Part shown: piece by piece, positions 23,187-32,407 of the stretch | How positions within the stretch are numbered: position 1 is the first letter of the stretch | Layout: each line of letters begins with the position of its first letter | From: OFTM291 sp041741375 | GTDB lineage: Bacteria; Gemmatimonadota; Gemmatimonadetes; Gemmatimonadales; GWC2-71-9 | NCBI GenBank assembly: GCA_041741375.1 | Contig: JBGSKF010000095.1 | Coordinates: 1-64,000 of the forward strand | Direction of reading: 5' to 3' | DNA: 64,000 nt | Translations under genes and position numbers: made by a program | The notes under the pieces: generated by a model | What the model was told of the DNA's origin: nothing | The model's input: the letters and a program-made list of their open reading frames with translations, nothing else | The model's database searches: none

Positions 23187-23849
23187 ATGGAGACCCTCAC
23201 GTCGCGAGCGAAGGGAGCCGATTGCCGAGGCGCCATGGCGCTCCTGGGTCGATCCCTCCTCTTCGTGACTTTGAGCGGGTGCGCCTCGGGAGGGCACGGC
23301 CGAGCCCCCGGTCTTCCCACGCCAGTGACCAATGGTTGGATGGAGGAAGGAGTCGCCTCCTGGTACGGGGAGCCCTTCCATGGGCGCCGCACCGCCTCCG
23401 GGGAAGTCTACGACATGCATGCGCCCACGGCGGCGCATCGGACCCTCCCCTTCGGAACCCTGGTGCGGGTCGATAATCTGACCAACGGCCGATCCGCCAC
23501 GCTGCGCATCACCGACCGAGGCCCGTTCGCGAAGAACCGGATCCTGGACGTGTCCCGGTGGGGTGCCGAGGAACTTCGTCTCCTCGGACCCGGGGTGGCG
23601 CGGGTCAGGATCACGGTGATCGATGCCCCGGCATCCCAGGAATGCTGGGAGGTCCAAGCGGGGTCCTTCGCCGATAGCGCGAATGCAGAGCGTCTCCGTG
23701 CTCGACTCCTCGATGACCAGCTCCCGGCTCGGGTCGACGCCGGGCCAGACGGCCTCCATCGGGTGCGGGTGGGGCCGTTCGAAGACCGAGGGGCAGCGGA
23801 GCGTGCCGCGGGGAGAGTGGGTGGGCTCTTGCTGGGGTGCGGCGCGTAG
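23187..23849 (+). CDS. rlpA: RlpA-like lipoprotein with SPOR domain
   Basis: 220 residues from ATG 23187 (GAGAGAGG ribosome site). ATG 23235 would give a tighter lipoprotein signal, LLGRSLLFVTLSGC. The double-psi beta-barrel follows: GVASWYGEPFHGRRTASGE, AAHRTLPFGTLVRV, and ITDRGPFAKNRILDVSRW. The C-terminal about 70 residues (WEVQAGSFADSANAERLRARL ... VRVGPFEDRGAAERA) form a SPOR domain that binds denuded glycan at the septum. RlpA acts at the division site, in some species as a lytic transglycosylase. Confidence 0.9.
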   Translation: METLTSRAKGADCRGAMALLGRSLLFVTLSGCASGGHGRAPGLPTPVTNGWMEEGVASWYGEPFHGRRTASGEVYDMHAPTAAHRTLPFGTLVRVDNLTNGRSATLRITDRGPFAKNRILDVSRWGAEELRLLGPGVARVRITVIDAPASQECWEVQAGSFADSANAERLRARLLDDQLPARVDAGPDGLHRVRVGPFEDRGAAERAAGRVGGLLLGCGA

Positions 23850-23883
23850 ATCGGACCGGGTGACCGGCCTGGACCATATGACG

Positions 23884-23912
23884 TTGCATGGTCTGACTAG
23901 TCTGACTAAACT
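23884..23912 (+). promoter_or_regulatory. Phd/PIN promoter with tandem 9-bp operator
   Basis: GTCTGACTA occurs twice without a gap (23891-23899, 23900-23908) inside the spacer of a promoter: -35 TTGCAT (23884-23889), 17 nt, -10 TAAACT (23907-23912). TAGTC-T-GACTA (23898-23908) is also a perfect palindrome around one base. The second of two adjacent ATGs (23919) lies 6 nt after the -10 box, as at other antitoxin genes here. Confidence 0.6.
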
Positions 23913-23915
23913 TCC

Positions 23916-24206
23916 ATGATGTCCGAAGAGTACTCTCTTTACGACGCCAAGGCCAAGCTCTCTGCCCTGGTTCGCCAGGTCCGGGAGGGAAAGAGCGTGG
24001 TCATCACGGTTCATGGCGAGCCGGTGGCAGAGCTCCGCCCCTATCAGAAGCCCGAAAAGAAGCAGACGCTGGAGGAACGTGTCGCCGAGTTGACGGCACT
24101 GGGTTTGATCACTCCGGCGAGAATGAGGCCGTCGGATCCGAAGGCATTCCCCGTGGGAAAGCGCGTTCCCGGAGCCTTGAAGCGCTTCCTGGAAGACCGG
24201 GAATGA
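23916..24206 (+). CDS. Phd/YefM-family antitoxin
   Basis: 96 residues; 23919 is the alternative start favoured by the promoter spacing. SLYDAKAKLSALVRQVREGK then VVITVHGEPVAELRPY is the Phd pattern. The tail KALPVGKR-like segment (AFPVGKRVPGALKRFLEDRE) is basic and ends in a toxin-binding helix. The stop overlaps the toxin ATG. Confidence 0.87.
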   Translation: MMSEEYSLYDAKAKLSALVRQVREGKSVVITVHGEPVAELRPYQKPEKKQTLEERVAELTALGLITPARMRPSDPKAFPVGKRVPGALKRFLEDRE

Positions 24207-24598
24207 CGGGGGCGTACCTGGACAGTTCCATCGTCACCGCGATTGCCTTCGTCGAGCCGGGGGCGGGCGACCTGCGGGCGCGTCTCCAACAGTACGCGCA
24301 GCTTTATTCCGCCCCCCTGCTGGAGGCGGAGGTACGATCCGCCGCCAGGCGCGAAGGAATGCCCGTCACTGAGGGATGGTTCAATGCCATCACGTTCGTC
24401 GCCCCGGAACTTTCCCTCCGGCCGGAGATCATCCGGGTGCTGGACACGGGTTACGTGCGCGGCGCAGACTGCTGGCATCTGGCCACGGCGCTGTACCTCT
24501 CGCCGGAGCCGGAGCAGCTGATGTTCCTCACCCTCGATCAGCGCCAGCGCGACGTGGCCGGCAAACTGGGGTTCGCGCTGGAGAAGTTCACCCCATAA
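24203..24598 (+). CDS. PIN-domain toxin ribonuclease
   Basis: 131 residues. AYLDSSIVTAIAF supplies the first Asp, APLLEAEVRSAARRE the Glu, VRGADCWHLATALYL the third acid and FLTLDQRQRDVAGKLGF the last. Overlaps the antitoxin by 4 bp (ATGA). Complete by motif. Confidence 0.87.
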   Translation: MTGAYLDSSIVTAIAFVEPGAGDLRARLQQYAQLYSAPLLEAEVRSAARREGMPVTEGWFNAITFVAPELSLRPEIIRVLDTGYVRGADCWHLATALYLSPEPEQLMFLTLDQRQRDVAGKLGFALEKFTP

Positions 24599-25118
24599 GC
24601 AGCGCTCACCCCGGCTGGGCCCCTCTCCCGCACGCGGGAGGGGGGAACCCACCGCGACTTGCCTGTAGAGATCCTAAGCCGGCAGAGCCGGAACCCCCTT
24701 GGGTGTCTTCCGGCTCGGCATGGGTTCATGTTCAGCTGGAGCGCCCCTCCCTACTTCCGGACAGCCCACCCCAAAAAGCACAAAAAACAAAACCGCCACC
24801 CCGAACGTCCACGCGCCACACCGCGCCCCCGGAAGCAGACCGCGGATGACACAGATGACTCAGAGGAGTCCTCCCCAGACCGGTCCCGCGTCGAGTCGGC
24901 GGGGGGGCTCCGTGTCATCTGCGTCATCGGTGGTTCCGCCCCTTTCGCGACGCGGGTTCTCGGGCATCGCCCAAGAAATTGTTGCCGTTTTGTGTTCGAA
25001 TTTTGTCCGTAAGGGACTAGAGTGGGGGAGTCGGTGCGGGTCGCGGGGCTCACTCGTTGTTCATTTGCATCGATCATCGATTGGGGCGAGGCGTCTGGCC
25101 ATTCACCCCCGGGCGGGC
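24599..25118. repeat. Long intergenic region made of dispersed short repeats
   Basis: No gene is seen in about 520 bp. CCCCTCTCCCGCACGCGGGA at 24620 is an imperfect hairpin. A block at 24665-24725 contains CCTAAGCCGGCAGAGCCGGAA. GGATGACACAGATGACTC (24843-24860) and GTGTCATCTGCGTCATC (about 24912-24928) form an inverted pair of a word family known from the intergenic DNA of unrelated bacteria. The end of the region carries the kinase promoter element. Confidence 0.55.
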
Positions 25119-25141
25119 TAACTTGTGACACATCGCTGACA
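25119..25141 (+). promoter_or_regulatory. Kinase-associated upstream element, copy 3
   Basis: TAACTTGTGACA (25119-25130) preceded by GGGC, with the second TGACA at 25137-25141, 11 bp after the first. It lies 32 nt before the GTG start of the intact kinase at 25174. This is the only one of the three copies still attached to a full-length kinase gene. Confidence 0.6.
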
Positions 25142-25173
25142 CATCATTTCCCGGCCTCCCCCCAGGGAATCCC

Positions 25174-27852
25174 GTGACCACTCTGGACCGCCTGCGCGCC
25201 GCCCTGGACGACCGCTACACCCTCGAGCGGGAACTTGGCGCGGGCGGCATGGCCACGGTCTATCTGGCCCGGGACCTCAAGCATGACCGCCAGGTGGCCC
25301 TCAAGGTGCTGCGACCGGAACTCGCCGCCGTGATTGGCGCCGAGCGCTTCCTCAGCGAGATCAAGACCACGGCGAACCTCCAGCACCCCCACATCCTCCC
25401 CCTGTTCGACTCCGGCACCGCCGATGGCACCGTCTTCTATGCGATGCCGTTCGTCGAGGGGGAGAGTCTCCGCGATCGGATCCAGCGGGAAAAGCAGCTC
25501 CCCGTGGCGGACGCCCTGCGCATCACGACCGAGGTGGCCAGTGCCCTCGACTACGCGCACCGGAAGGGGATCGTCCACCGCGACATCAAGCCCGAGAACA
25601 TCCTGCTGCACGATGGTCAGGCCCTCGTGGCGGACTTCGGCATCGCGCTGGCCGCCAGCCGGTCGGAGGGGGGGAGCCGGCTCACCGAAACCGGGATGTC
25701 GCTCGGGACACCGTATTACATGAGCCCCGAGCAGGCGATGGGAGAGCGGGAGATCGACGGCCGGACCGACATCTACGCCCTGGGCTGCGTGCTGTACGAG
25801 ATGCTCACGGGAGAGCCCCCGTTCACCGGTCCCACCGCCCAGGCGATCGTCGCGCGGGTGATGACCGAGTCCCCCCGCGGTGTCTCGATCCAGCGCCACA
25901 CCGTCCCTCTCCATGTGGAGCAGGCGATTGTGAGGGCGCTGGAGAAGCTCCCGGCCGACCGGTTCGCCACCGCCGCCGACTTCACGACGGCCCTCACCAC
26001 ACCGGGGTCGGGCACGGTATCCGCGCCGGGGCCGAGCGCTCTCCCCCGAGTGCGCCGTCGCCAGCGTGCCGTTCTCCTCGCGGCCGGAGCCGGATTGCTG
26101 GTGACGGGGACACTGCTCGGAGCCCTGTTCCGCCGAGGCGACGCCCCCGACCCAACCGTCACCCGTCTCACCATGCTCCTCCCCGACACCCTCGGCATCC
26201 TCCCCATCGCCACCCACCGCCTGGCGATCTCGCCGGATGGACGGCGGATCGCCTGGATCGGAGGCCCGGGCGGCCAGCCCGGCATCGTGGTCCAGGATTT
26301 CGAGCAGGCCGACCCCCGGTATCTCCCGGGAACCGAGGGAGCGAATGCGCCGTTCTTTTCCCCGGATGGCGCCACGATCGGGTTCTTCATCGGGAGAGGA
26401 GGATCCGGCAGCCTGAAGACCATTCCGGCTGCGGGCGGCGCGGCCCAGACGGTGGTGGCCAGGGGTGCCGAACCGTGGGGCGGCGATTGGTCCGCGGACG
26501 GGATGATCTACTACACGGGAACCGAGTCCCGGCTCTTCAAGGTACCCGCCACCGGCGGCGCGGCGTCCCCGGTCTCGACGATCGATTCCACCCAGCCCGG
26601 TGTGACCGAGCACGACTTCGTGGACGTCCTTCCCAACGGCAAGGGAGCAGTGGTACAGCTGTGGAAGGGCGGCGTCGGGATCAACGAGATCGGCGTCGTC
26701 TCCTTCGCAACCGGCCGGGTCACCTCCCTGGTCCGGGGCACCTACCCAAGGTATCTGACGACGGGTCATGTCCTGTTCGGAACCTCGGACGGTCGGCTCC
26801 ATCTCCTCCCCTTCGATCAGGACCGGCTGGAGGCCACGGGACAACCAGCCGTGGTTCTCGAGGGAGTGCCGGTGGACGGCTTCACCGGGACAATGCAGTT
26901 CGCCATCTCCGACAATGGAACGTTGATCCATCAAACCCGCGAGGGAATGGGGCGCTTCATGCCATCCTGGATCGGCCGGGATGGTTCCGCCACGGTGATT
27001 GATTCCACCTGGGAGGTGTCCGGTCTGGAGGGGATCGCCCTCTCCCCGGAGGGATCCCGGGTTGCGGTCACCCAGTCCGCGACCGATGGCTCGCAGATCT
27101 GGGTCAAGACCCTCCCACGAGGGCCCTTCACCCGGCTCACCTTCGCCGGCCCCGATACCGACCGCCCGGTCTGGTCTCCGGATGGTCGCGAAGTGGGTTT
27201 TTTGAGCCGGGTTGGCACGAATCCCCGGCTGGCCTGGGCCCAACGCGCCGATGGGAGCGGCAACGCCAGGATCGTGGCTTTTCATGCGGAAGGCATGGAC
27301 GAGTTTGACTGGTCCCGAGACGGACGCTGGTTCATCGGGAGAACTTTCGGCTCCGGGGCCGGCAGCAGGCGGATCCTGGCACGGGAGGCCGGCCCCGACA
27401 CCACCATGCGGGTTCTGATGGAAGGCCCCAGCGACCTGTACACCCCCGCCCTCTCTCCCGACAGCCGGTGGCTCGCCTACGTCTCGGATGAGTCGGGGCG
27501 GGCGGAGGTGTATGTGAGGCCCTTTCCCAATGTGGAGACCGCGCGGTGGCAGGTGTCGGTGGATGGAGGGCTGGAGCCCCTCTGGAGCCGGACCGGAGAT
27601 GAGTTGTTCTATCGGACGGAGCGCGGCGAGATGATGGCCGTCCAGGTGACGGCGGACGAGGCCTTCGCCAGTCAGTCCCCCGTCACGTTGTTCAACGATC
27701 CCACGGCCCTGACGAGCCCCTATCACCGCCAGTACGATATCGCTCCGGACGGCCGGTTCCTCATGATCCGATCACTGGCCGGGAACTCGAGCCAACTCAA
27801 GGTTGTCTTCAACTGGTTCACGGAGATCCGGGAGAGATTCGGAGGCCGTTGA
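25174..27852 (+). CDS. Transmembrane Ser/Thr protein kinase with PD40 beta-propeller sensor
   Basis: 892 residues from GTG 25174. The kinase domain is complete: GAGGMATVYL loop (22-31), Lys44 in VALK, HRDIKPEN, VADFGIAL, and MSPEQAMGE. A basic segment (RVRRRQRA) and membrane helix (about 305-326) lead into an external propeller with blades such as ISPDGRRIAWIGG, FSPDGATIGFF, WSPDGREVGFL and LSPDSRWLAY, ending NWFTEIRERFGGR. Its kinase lobe is close to that at 5704 but the propellers differ, suggesting different signals. It has its own promoter element and no TA partner. Confidence 0.94.
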   Translation: MTTLDRLRAALDDRYTLERELGAGGMATVYLARDLKHDRQVALKVLRPELAAVIGAERFLSEIKTTANLQHPHILPLFDSGTADGTVFYAMPFVEGESLRDRIQREKQLPVADALRITTEVASALDYAHRKGIVHRDIKPENILLHDGQALVADFGIALAASRSEGGSRLTETGMSLGTPYYMSPEQAMGEREIDGRTDIYALGCVLYEMLTGEPPFTGPTAQAIVARVMTESPRGVSIQRHTVPLHVEQAIVRALEKLPADRFATAADFTTALTTPGSGTVSAPGPSALPRVRRRQRAVLLAAGAGLLVTGTLLGALFRRGDAPDPTVTRLTMLLPDTLGILPIATHRLAISPDGRRIAWIGGPGGQPGIVVQDFEQADPRYLPGTEGANAPFFSPDGATIGFFIGRGGSGSLKTIPAAGGAAQTVVARGAEPWGGDWSADGMIYYTGTESRLFKVPATGGAASPVSTIDSTQPGVTEHDFVDVLPNGKGAVVQLWKGGVGINEIGVVSFATGRVTSLVRGTYPRYLTTGHVLFGTSDGRLHLLPFDQDRLEATGQPAVVLEGVPVDGFTGTMQFAISDNGTLIHQTREGMGRFMPSWIGRDGSATVIDSTWEVSGLEGIALSPEGSRVAVTQSATDGSQIWVKTLPRGPFTRLTFAGPDTDRPVWSPDGREVGFLSRVGTNPRLAWAQRADGSGNARIVAFHAEGMDEFDWSRDGRWFIGRTFGSGAGSRRILAREAGPDTTMRVLMEGPSDLYTPALSPDSRWLAYVSDESGRAEVYVRPFPNVETARWQVSVDGGLEPLWSRTGDELFYRTERGEMMAVQVTADEAFASQSPVTLFNDPTALTSPYHRQYDIAPDGRFLMIRSLAGNSSQLKVVFNWFTEIRERFGGR

Positions 27853-28078
27853 GCGGTCCTGAGACTGGTCGGTCCGTGCCACGTGATCATGGCGATGCCG
27901 GAGCCCGAACGGGGGCACGCAAAGGGGCGTCGGGCACACGGGCTCGATGTGCTCGGTCGTGACAGGTGATTCCGGGGGCTGACGCCCCTTGCTCGGCCAT
28001 GTGAGGTGGCTCACGCCACCCTAGGTGGCTGCCACCCGGAGCAGGATGGCGTTCAGGGGGTGATCATTGGTCAGGAGT

Positions 28079-30988
28079 TCATGACCCTCCCGGGGTGCTT
28101 AGCAAGTCAGTGATCCGGGGCAGCAGCAGCTTGACCACCCGCACCGGCAGGCCACTGGTGAAGCGGAACCGTTCCGCGTCGGCCCCCTCGACGTAGGCCG
28201 TGGCGACCCCGTAGAACCGGTCCCCGATGTAGAACACGAAGGTCGCCGTCCTATTCCCGTCGTTCTGGCCGGTGCCGGTCTTTCCCCCCATCACCACCAC
28301 CGAGCTGTCCGCCGCCCGCACCGAGCCCCGCAGCAGTGACGCGGTGCCCGATTCGACCACGTCGGCCATGGCCATCCGGGCCACCGCGGCCACCTCCGGG
28401 GGGAGCACCCTCGTTCCCGGAAGGGTGGTGCTTCGCAACACCACCTCGTAGGGCGTTCCCATCGCAAAGTGCAGTTCCTGTACCCTGACGACCGGATTCC
28501 GGATCCCATCCGCCACCAATATCCCGACCAGCTCGGCGAGCGCACCGGGCCGGTCACCCGAGCTCCCGATGGCGCTTGCGAGCGAGGGGACCATGTCCGA
28601 ATAGGGATACCCGAGGCGCTGCCAGGCCGTGCGAATCGGCGCGAAGGCGTGCCGTTCCAGAATGATCCGCAGGGCGCGATCCTGCGCTCGTCGCACCGCG
28701 GTCGTGTTCCGAAACAGCCACGCGTAGGCTTCCCGCCTCGCTTGCGCTCCCGCAGTCTGAATCTGATCCAGGGTAGCCTCCGGCGCTTCCCGGAGCTGCG
28801 ATACCACCCAGAGTTCAAGAGGATTGACGCCGGTCACGAACGCACGGTCCGCCAGGCCGAGTCCCTCCGGGAGTGCCCGGCGAATCCGCTGCGCCTCGGC
28901 CGTCGAGAGGGTGTCGGAGCCAAATCGTCCGGCCATCTCAGCCCCCAGTGCTCCTGCGGAGGTGGCGGGCGCCACCGCCAGAACCATGCGGGCCCAGCGC
29001 TGGGGAGTGACACGACCACCCAGCATCAGGGTGAAACTGGAATCCCCACCGATGGTCCGGTGCTTCCGGTAGTATTGCGCCACCAGAGTCCGGCCTTCCG
29101 CCTCGGCATACTGTTCCAGAAACACCCGGCGCGCGGGATGCCCCGGATCCTCCAGAAGGCCCGTGCCGTATTGCGGCAGCCGGTGCTCATGGTAGCTCAC
29201 CATGTCCCGCATCAATCGGATGAAGACCAGGTTTATTGAGTGCCGGAGACCCTCCAGCACGGTCGGTGACTGGTGGTCAAAGACCCGATCAAAATTTCCG
29301 AAGACGTGGACCCCACCGCCGGTGAAGAAGCGCTCCACGGGATTCGCCGAATACCGCCGCTGCATCGCGGCCTCCAGGGTCGCGCGGAGGTCCGCCTCGG
29401 GGTGGGCCTCCCGGAACTCGCGGGCCCACCGACTGATCGGATCCTGTGCGGTCCGAGCCCGGGAGGTCGAGTCACGGCCGGTTGTGTCGGAGAGTTCCGC
29501 ATGCAATTCTGCGACGATCTCGAGATAGGTCACCAGGGTGCGGAGCTTTGCGGTGGACCCCAACTCGAGCCGTGCCCCGGTGTTGAGGTCGAACGGCCGA
29601 TCGAGGTTGTCCACCTGCACCCGGATCGCGTTGCCGCGAGGTGTCCGTTCATAGAGAACGAGGCTGTAGGCCACCTGGCTCAGATCGGAGCGGCCCAGCT
29701 GGCGCTCGGTGTCCAGACCCGACGTCCGCACGAAGTCCGGATCGCCCATCTGGCGGATCAGGCCGGTGGCTGCCCGCTGAGCTGACTCATCGATGGTGAT
29801 GCGGGCCGTCAGATCAAACCGATCCAATTCATACAGACTGCGGGCTCCGAGGAGGGCCCGGAGGCGGGAGCGGGTGGCGTTGATCGCCTTGCGTTCCACA
29901 AACGGGGCCGGGGGTGACGGGGGTGCGGTCGCACGGACATCGACCGTCACCCCCGAGGCCCTCCGGGTCAGTGCCTGCGGTACGGCCCCGGCGCCCCCGA
30001 GCAACCGGAGGTGCGAGTCGGTGATCGCGGCCAGAGCCCTTCGCCCCTCCGCGGTCTGGAGGTAGTAGGTCGGGCGGCGCTGGGCGATCAACAACATGAC
30101 GACCGCGCGATAGGCCTCGGCGGTCTCCGCCGAGACGACGCCGGACATGGCCGCGTGCATTCGCGCATCGGCCGAATCGGCATTGAGCCCGAACCAGACC
30201 CGGAGGCCATCCCGGAGTCCGATCACCTCGCCATAGCCGGGAAAGGCTCCTATCGGCAGGGCGTTCAGGTAGTCGGTGAGGATGACCCGTCGGACCTCGG
30301 TGGTCCGCGTTCCTTCCAGGTACGACCGAAGGGTGGCCGACGCCATCTGCCGCGCCTTGTCACCCGGGGTGCGGGTAATGCCACCCGGGGCATGGCGGAG
30401 CTTTTCGAGCTGCGTCGCCAGTGTGCTGGCACCGAAGCGACCACCACCACCCAGCAACTTGCCTCCGGCGAAGCTTGCCACCGCCGCGACAAACCTGTCC
30501 CACTCGATCGCGGGGTTTTGGAAGGGAGACCGGTCATCGAACAGTTCCCGGTTCTCAAGGAAAAGAAGGGTTTCGCGGACCGGCCCCGGAACTTCGTCGA
30601 AGGAGGCATAGACGTGTTCGGGAAAGTCGTTCACCGAGATCCGGGTGCCGTCTCGGCCCGTCAGCCGCAGTCCCGCCTGGGTCTTCTCGCGATACGGAGG
30701 GTAGAGTCCCCAGCCGGCGATCTGGTTGAAGCGATCGGATATCCTCGCCTGGGATGCGACCACGAATCCACGGGACTCCAGTCGGTCGATCAGATCCGGG
30801 AGGGCCCGGTACCCCAGGCGAATGTCGAATGGACCGTTCGGGGCACGGGCGGGGTTCGGGCTGGGTCCGGGCTCGAGGGCGTAGGAGATCCCCTGGACAT
30901 ACCGGGCGAGGAGCCGGGCACAGGTCCAGGCCGCCGCCTCGGAATAGACCACGACGAGCACCACGGACACCGAGACGAGTGCCCGCAC
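28079..30988 (-). CDS. Bifunctional PBP1-like peptidoglycan synthase (divergent)
   Basis: 969 residues from GTG 30988. A membrane helix at the start (VSVSVVLVVVYSEAAAW) is followed by a GT51 glycosyltransferase domain: RETLLFLENRELFD (catalytic Glu region), GASTLATQLEKLRH (usual STITQQL), and ILTDYLNALPIG. The penicillin-binding domain has LGSTAKLRTL (S-x-x-K), LRHSINLVF (S-x-N) and MGGKTGTGQN (K-T-G), all intact. It should polymerise and crosslink peptidoglycan. Both the GT51 signature changes and the length suggest a diverged, secondary synthase. A basic in-frame stretch (FARWRKWV) lies just before the GTG, so the real start may be further upstream with a rare codon. Confidence 0.85.
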   Translation of the reverse strand: MRALVSVSVVLVVVYSEAAAWTCARLLARYVQGISYALEPGPSPNPARAPNGPFDIRLGYRALPDLIDRLESRGFVVASQARISDRFNQIAGWGLYPPYREKTQAGLRLTGRDGTRISVNDFPEHVYASFDEVPGPVRETLLFLENRELFDDRSPFQNPAIEWDRFVAAVASFAGGKLLGGGGRFGASTLATQLEKLRHAPGGITRTPGDKARQMASATLRSYLEGTRTTEVRRVILTDYLNALPIGAFPGYGEVIGLRDGLRVWFGLNADSADARMHAAMSGVVSAETAEAYRAVVMLLIAQRRPTYYLQTAEGRRALAAITDSHLRLLGGAGAVPQALTRRASGVTVDVRATAPPSPPAPFVERKAINATRSRLRALLGARSLYELDRFDLTARITIDESAQRAATGLIRQMGDPDFVRTSGLDTERQLGRSDLSQVAYSLVLYERTPRGNAIRVQVDNLDRPFDLNTGARLELGSTAKLRTLVTYLEIVAELHAELSDTTGRDSTSRARTAQDPISRWAREFREAHPEADLRATLEAAMQRRYSANPVERFFTGGGVHVFGNFDRVFDHQSPTVLEGLRHSINLVFIRLMRDMVSYHEHRLPQYGTGLLEDPGHPARRVFLEQYAEAEGRTLVAQYYRKHRTIGGDSSFTLMLGGRVTPQRWARMVLAVAPATSAGALGAEMAGRFGSDTLSTAEAQRIRRALPEGLGLADRAFVTGVNPLELWVVSQLREAPEATLDQIQTAGAQARREAYAWLFRNTTAVRRAQDRALRIILERHAFAPIRTAWQRLGYPYSDMVPSLASAIGSSGDRPGALAELVGILVADGIRNPVVRVQELHFAMGTPYEVVLRSTTLPGTRVLPPEVAAVARMAMADVVESGTASLLRGSVRAADSSVVVMGGKTGTGQNDGNRTATFVFYIGDRFYGVATAYVEGADAERFRFTSGLPVRVVKLLLPRITDLLSTPGGS

Positions 30989-31319
30989 GACCCATTTTCG
31001 CCATCGAGCAAAGCGGGAGGGCGTAATGGTCCCGGGTGGGGTGGTCGGCTCCAGCGCAGCACTCTCCGTGTGACAATCCTGAGGAGGAATCTAGTCGGAA
31101 GTCTGCCGCCCTCACCGTTCCTGTCGCCAATCTGACGAAGGCCGCTCGCGCTGATCGTGGCCGCGGGGCGATGACTCACGATGGGTTCGCGTGACAAGCC
31201 CCCTCCCTGCGGGACCGCCTCACACCAAGGGGATCCCCCCTGATCGGGTGGGAAGGTGCGGCGCCGGGTCGCTCCTCCGGGCACTGGCGGGACGTGCGTT
31301 GGTCTTCCGGGGCCGCACC
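30989..31319. other. Intergenic region between PBP1-like and pirin genes
   Basis: No gene is seen. The part next to 30988 is still open in the frame of the PBP1-like gene back to a stop near 31090. GGGGATCCCCCC at about 31219 and nearby GC-rich inverted sequence could end transcription of the pirin gene, which stops at 31320. Confidence 0.4.
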
Positions 31320-32225
31320 TCAGGGGCGGATGAACGTCCCCTCACGAAGCTCGGAGATTGCCTGCTGGATCTCGTTCCGGGTGTTCATCACGATGGGGCC
31401 ATGCCACGCCACCGGTTCCTCGATCGGCCGCCCCGAAACGAGCAGGAACCGGACCCCCTCCTCCCCGGCCCGCACCACGATCTCATCGCCGTCCCCGAAC
31501 ACGATCAGGGACCGGTTCCCCGCCCTTTCCCTGCGGACCGAGTCGTCATCCCCGGCGAACTGCTCCGTGAGAACGCCGAACGGCTCCGAGGCATCCCTAA
31601 AGGTGGCGCTCCCCTCGAAGATGTAGGCGAAGGCGCGGCGCCTGGTGTCCACCGGGAGCCGACGGCGGGTCCCGGGGGGTACCCACACGTCCAGGTAGCC
31701 GGGATCGGCAGCGATCCCCTCGACCGGTCCCCGCCGACCCCAGAATTCACCGCAGATGACCCGCACCCGGGTGCCATCATCCTCGGTCACCTCGGGAATG
31801 TCCCGTGAGGCCACGTCCTGGTATCGGGGAGCCGTCATCTTGAGGGAGGAGGGGAGATTGGCCCAGAGCTGGAATCCATGCATCCGCCCTGTCGGATCCC
31901 CCATGGGCATTTCGTGGTGAAGGATGCCACGACCGGCGGTCATCCACTGGACATCCCCCCCGCCCAGCACGCCACTGTTGCCGAGACTGTCGGCATGCTC
32001 GACCGCACCGGCCAGCACATATGTGATGGTCTCGATGCCGCGATGCGGATGCCAGGGGAAGCCGGCGCGATAGTCGTCGGGCTGTTCGTTCCGGAAATCG
32101 TCGAAGAGGAGGAAGGGATCGGTCTCGGCGGTGTCCCCAAAGCCGAAGGCGCGCCGGAGGCGGACTCCGGCCCCCTCGACAGTGGGTCGAGCCTGTGCGA
32201 GTCGCTGAACGGGACGGATGGACAT
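31320..32225 (-). CDS. Pirin family protein (cupin; possible quercetin 2,3-dioxygenase)
   Basis: 301 residues from ATG 32225 with a GGAGG ribosome site. The N-terminal cupin has the pirin metal motif: FPWHPHRGIETITYVLAG (two His), then AVEHADSLGNSG, and GRGILHHEMP (His, Glu). A C-terminal cupin follows (RRAFAYIFEGSATF), and the end GRPIEEPVAWHGPIVMNT is a pirin hallmark. Bacterial pirins bind Fe and include quercetinases and pyruvate dehydrogenase regulators. Divergent from the M24 remnant. Confidence 0.93.
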   Translation of the reverse strand: MSIRPVQRLAQARPTVEGAGVRLRRAFGFGDTAETDPFLLFDDFRNEQPDDYRAGFPWHPHRGIETITYVLAGAVEHADSLGNSGVLGGGDVQWMTAGRGILHHEMPMGDPTGRMHGFQLWANLPSSLKMTAPRYQDVASRDIPEVTEDDGTRVRVICGEFWGRRGPVEGIAADPGYLDVWVPPGTRRRLPVDTRRRAFAYIFEGSATFRDASEPFGVLTEQFAGDDDSVRRERAGNRSLIVFGDGDEIVVRAGEEGVRFLLVSGRPIEEPVAWHGPIVMNTRNEIQQAISELREGTFIRP

Positions 32226-32407
32226 CGGAACCTCCGGTGAATTATCACTCCGGTGTCCCCCGGCCACGACGGCGGCCGGCCGGAGACGATGGGATCGACC
32301 ACCTCACCCGTCTACATTCACTCGCCCTCGGGAAAATGGCAAGCTGGCGGTGCGGGGCACGGTTCTCCATCTTCCTCCCATTCGAACCCCGCTCCCGGAT
32401 TGATGTG

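Noticed and set aside
25144..27726. An 860-codon minus-strand frame opposite the kinase at 25174
   Set aside because: The kinase motifs fix the plus strand as coding. The mirror frame has no motif or start context.
30555..31130. A 191-codon minus-strand frame overlapping the PBP1-like start
   Set aside because: It overlaps a better supported gene in another frame and shows no family pattern.
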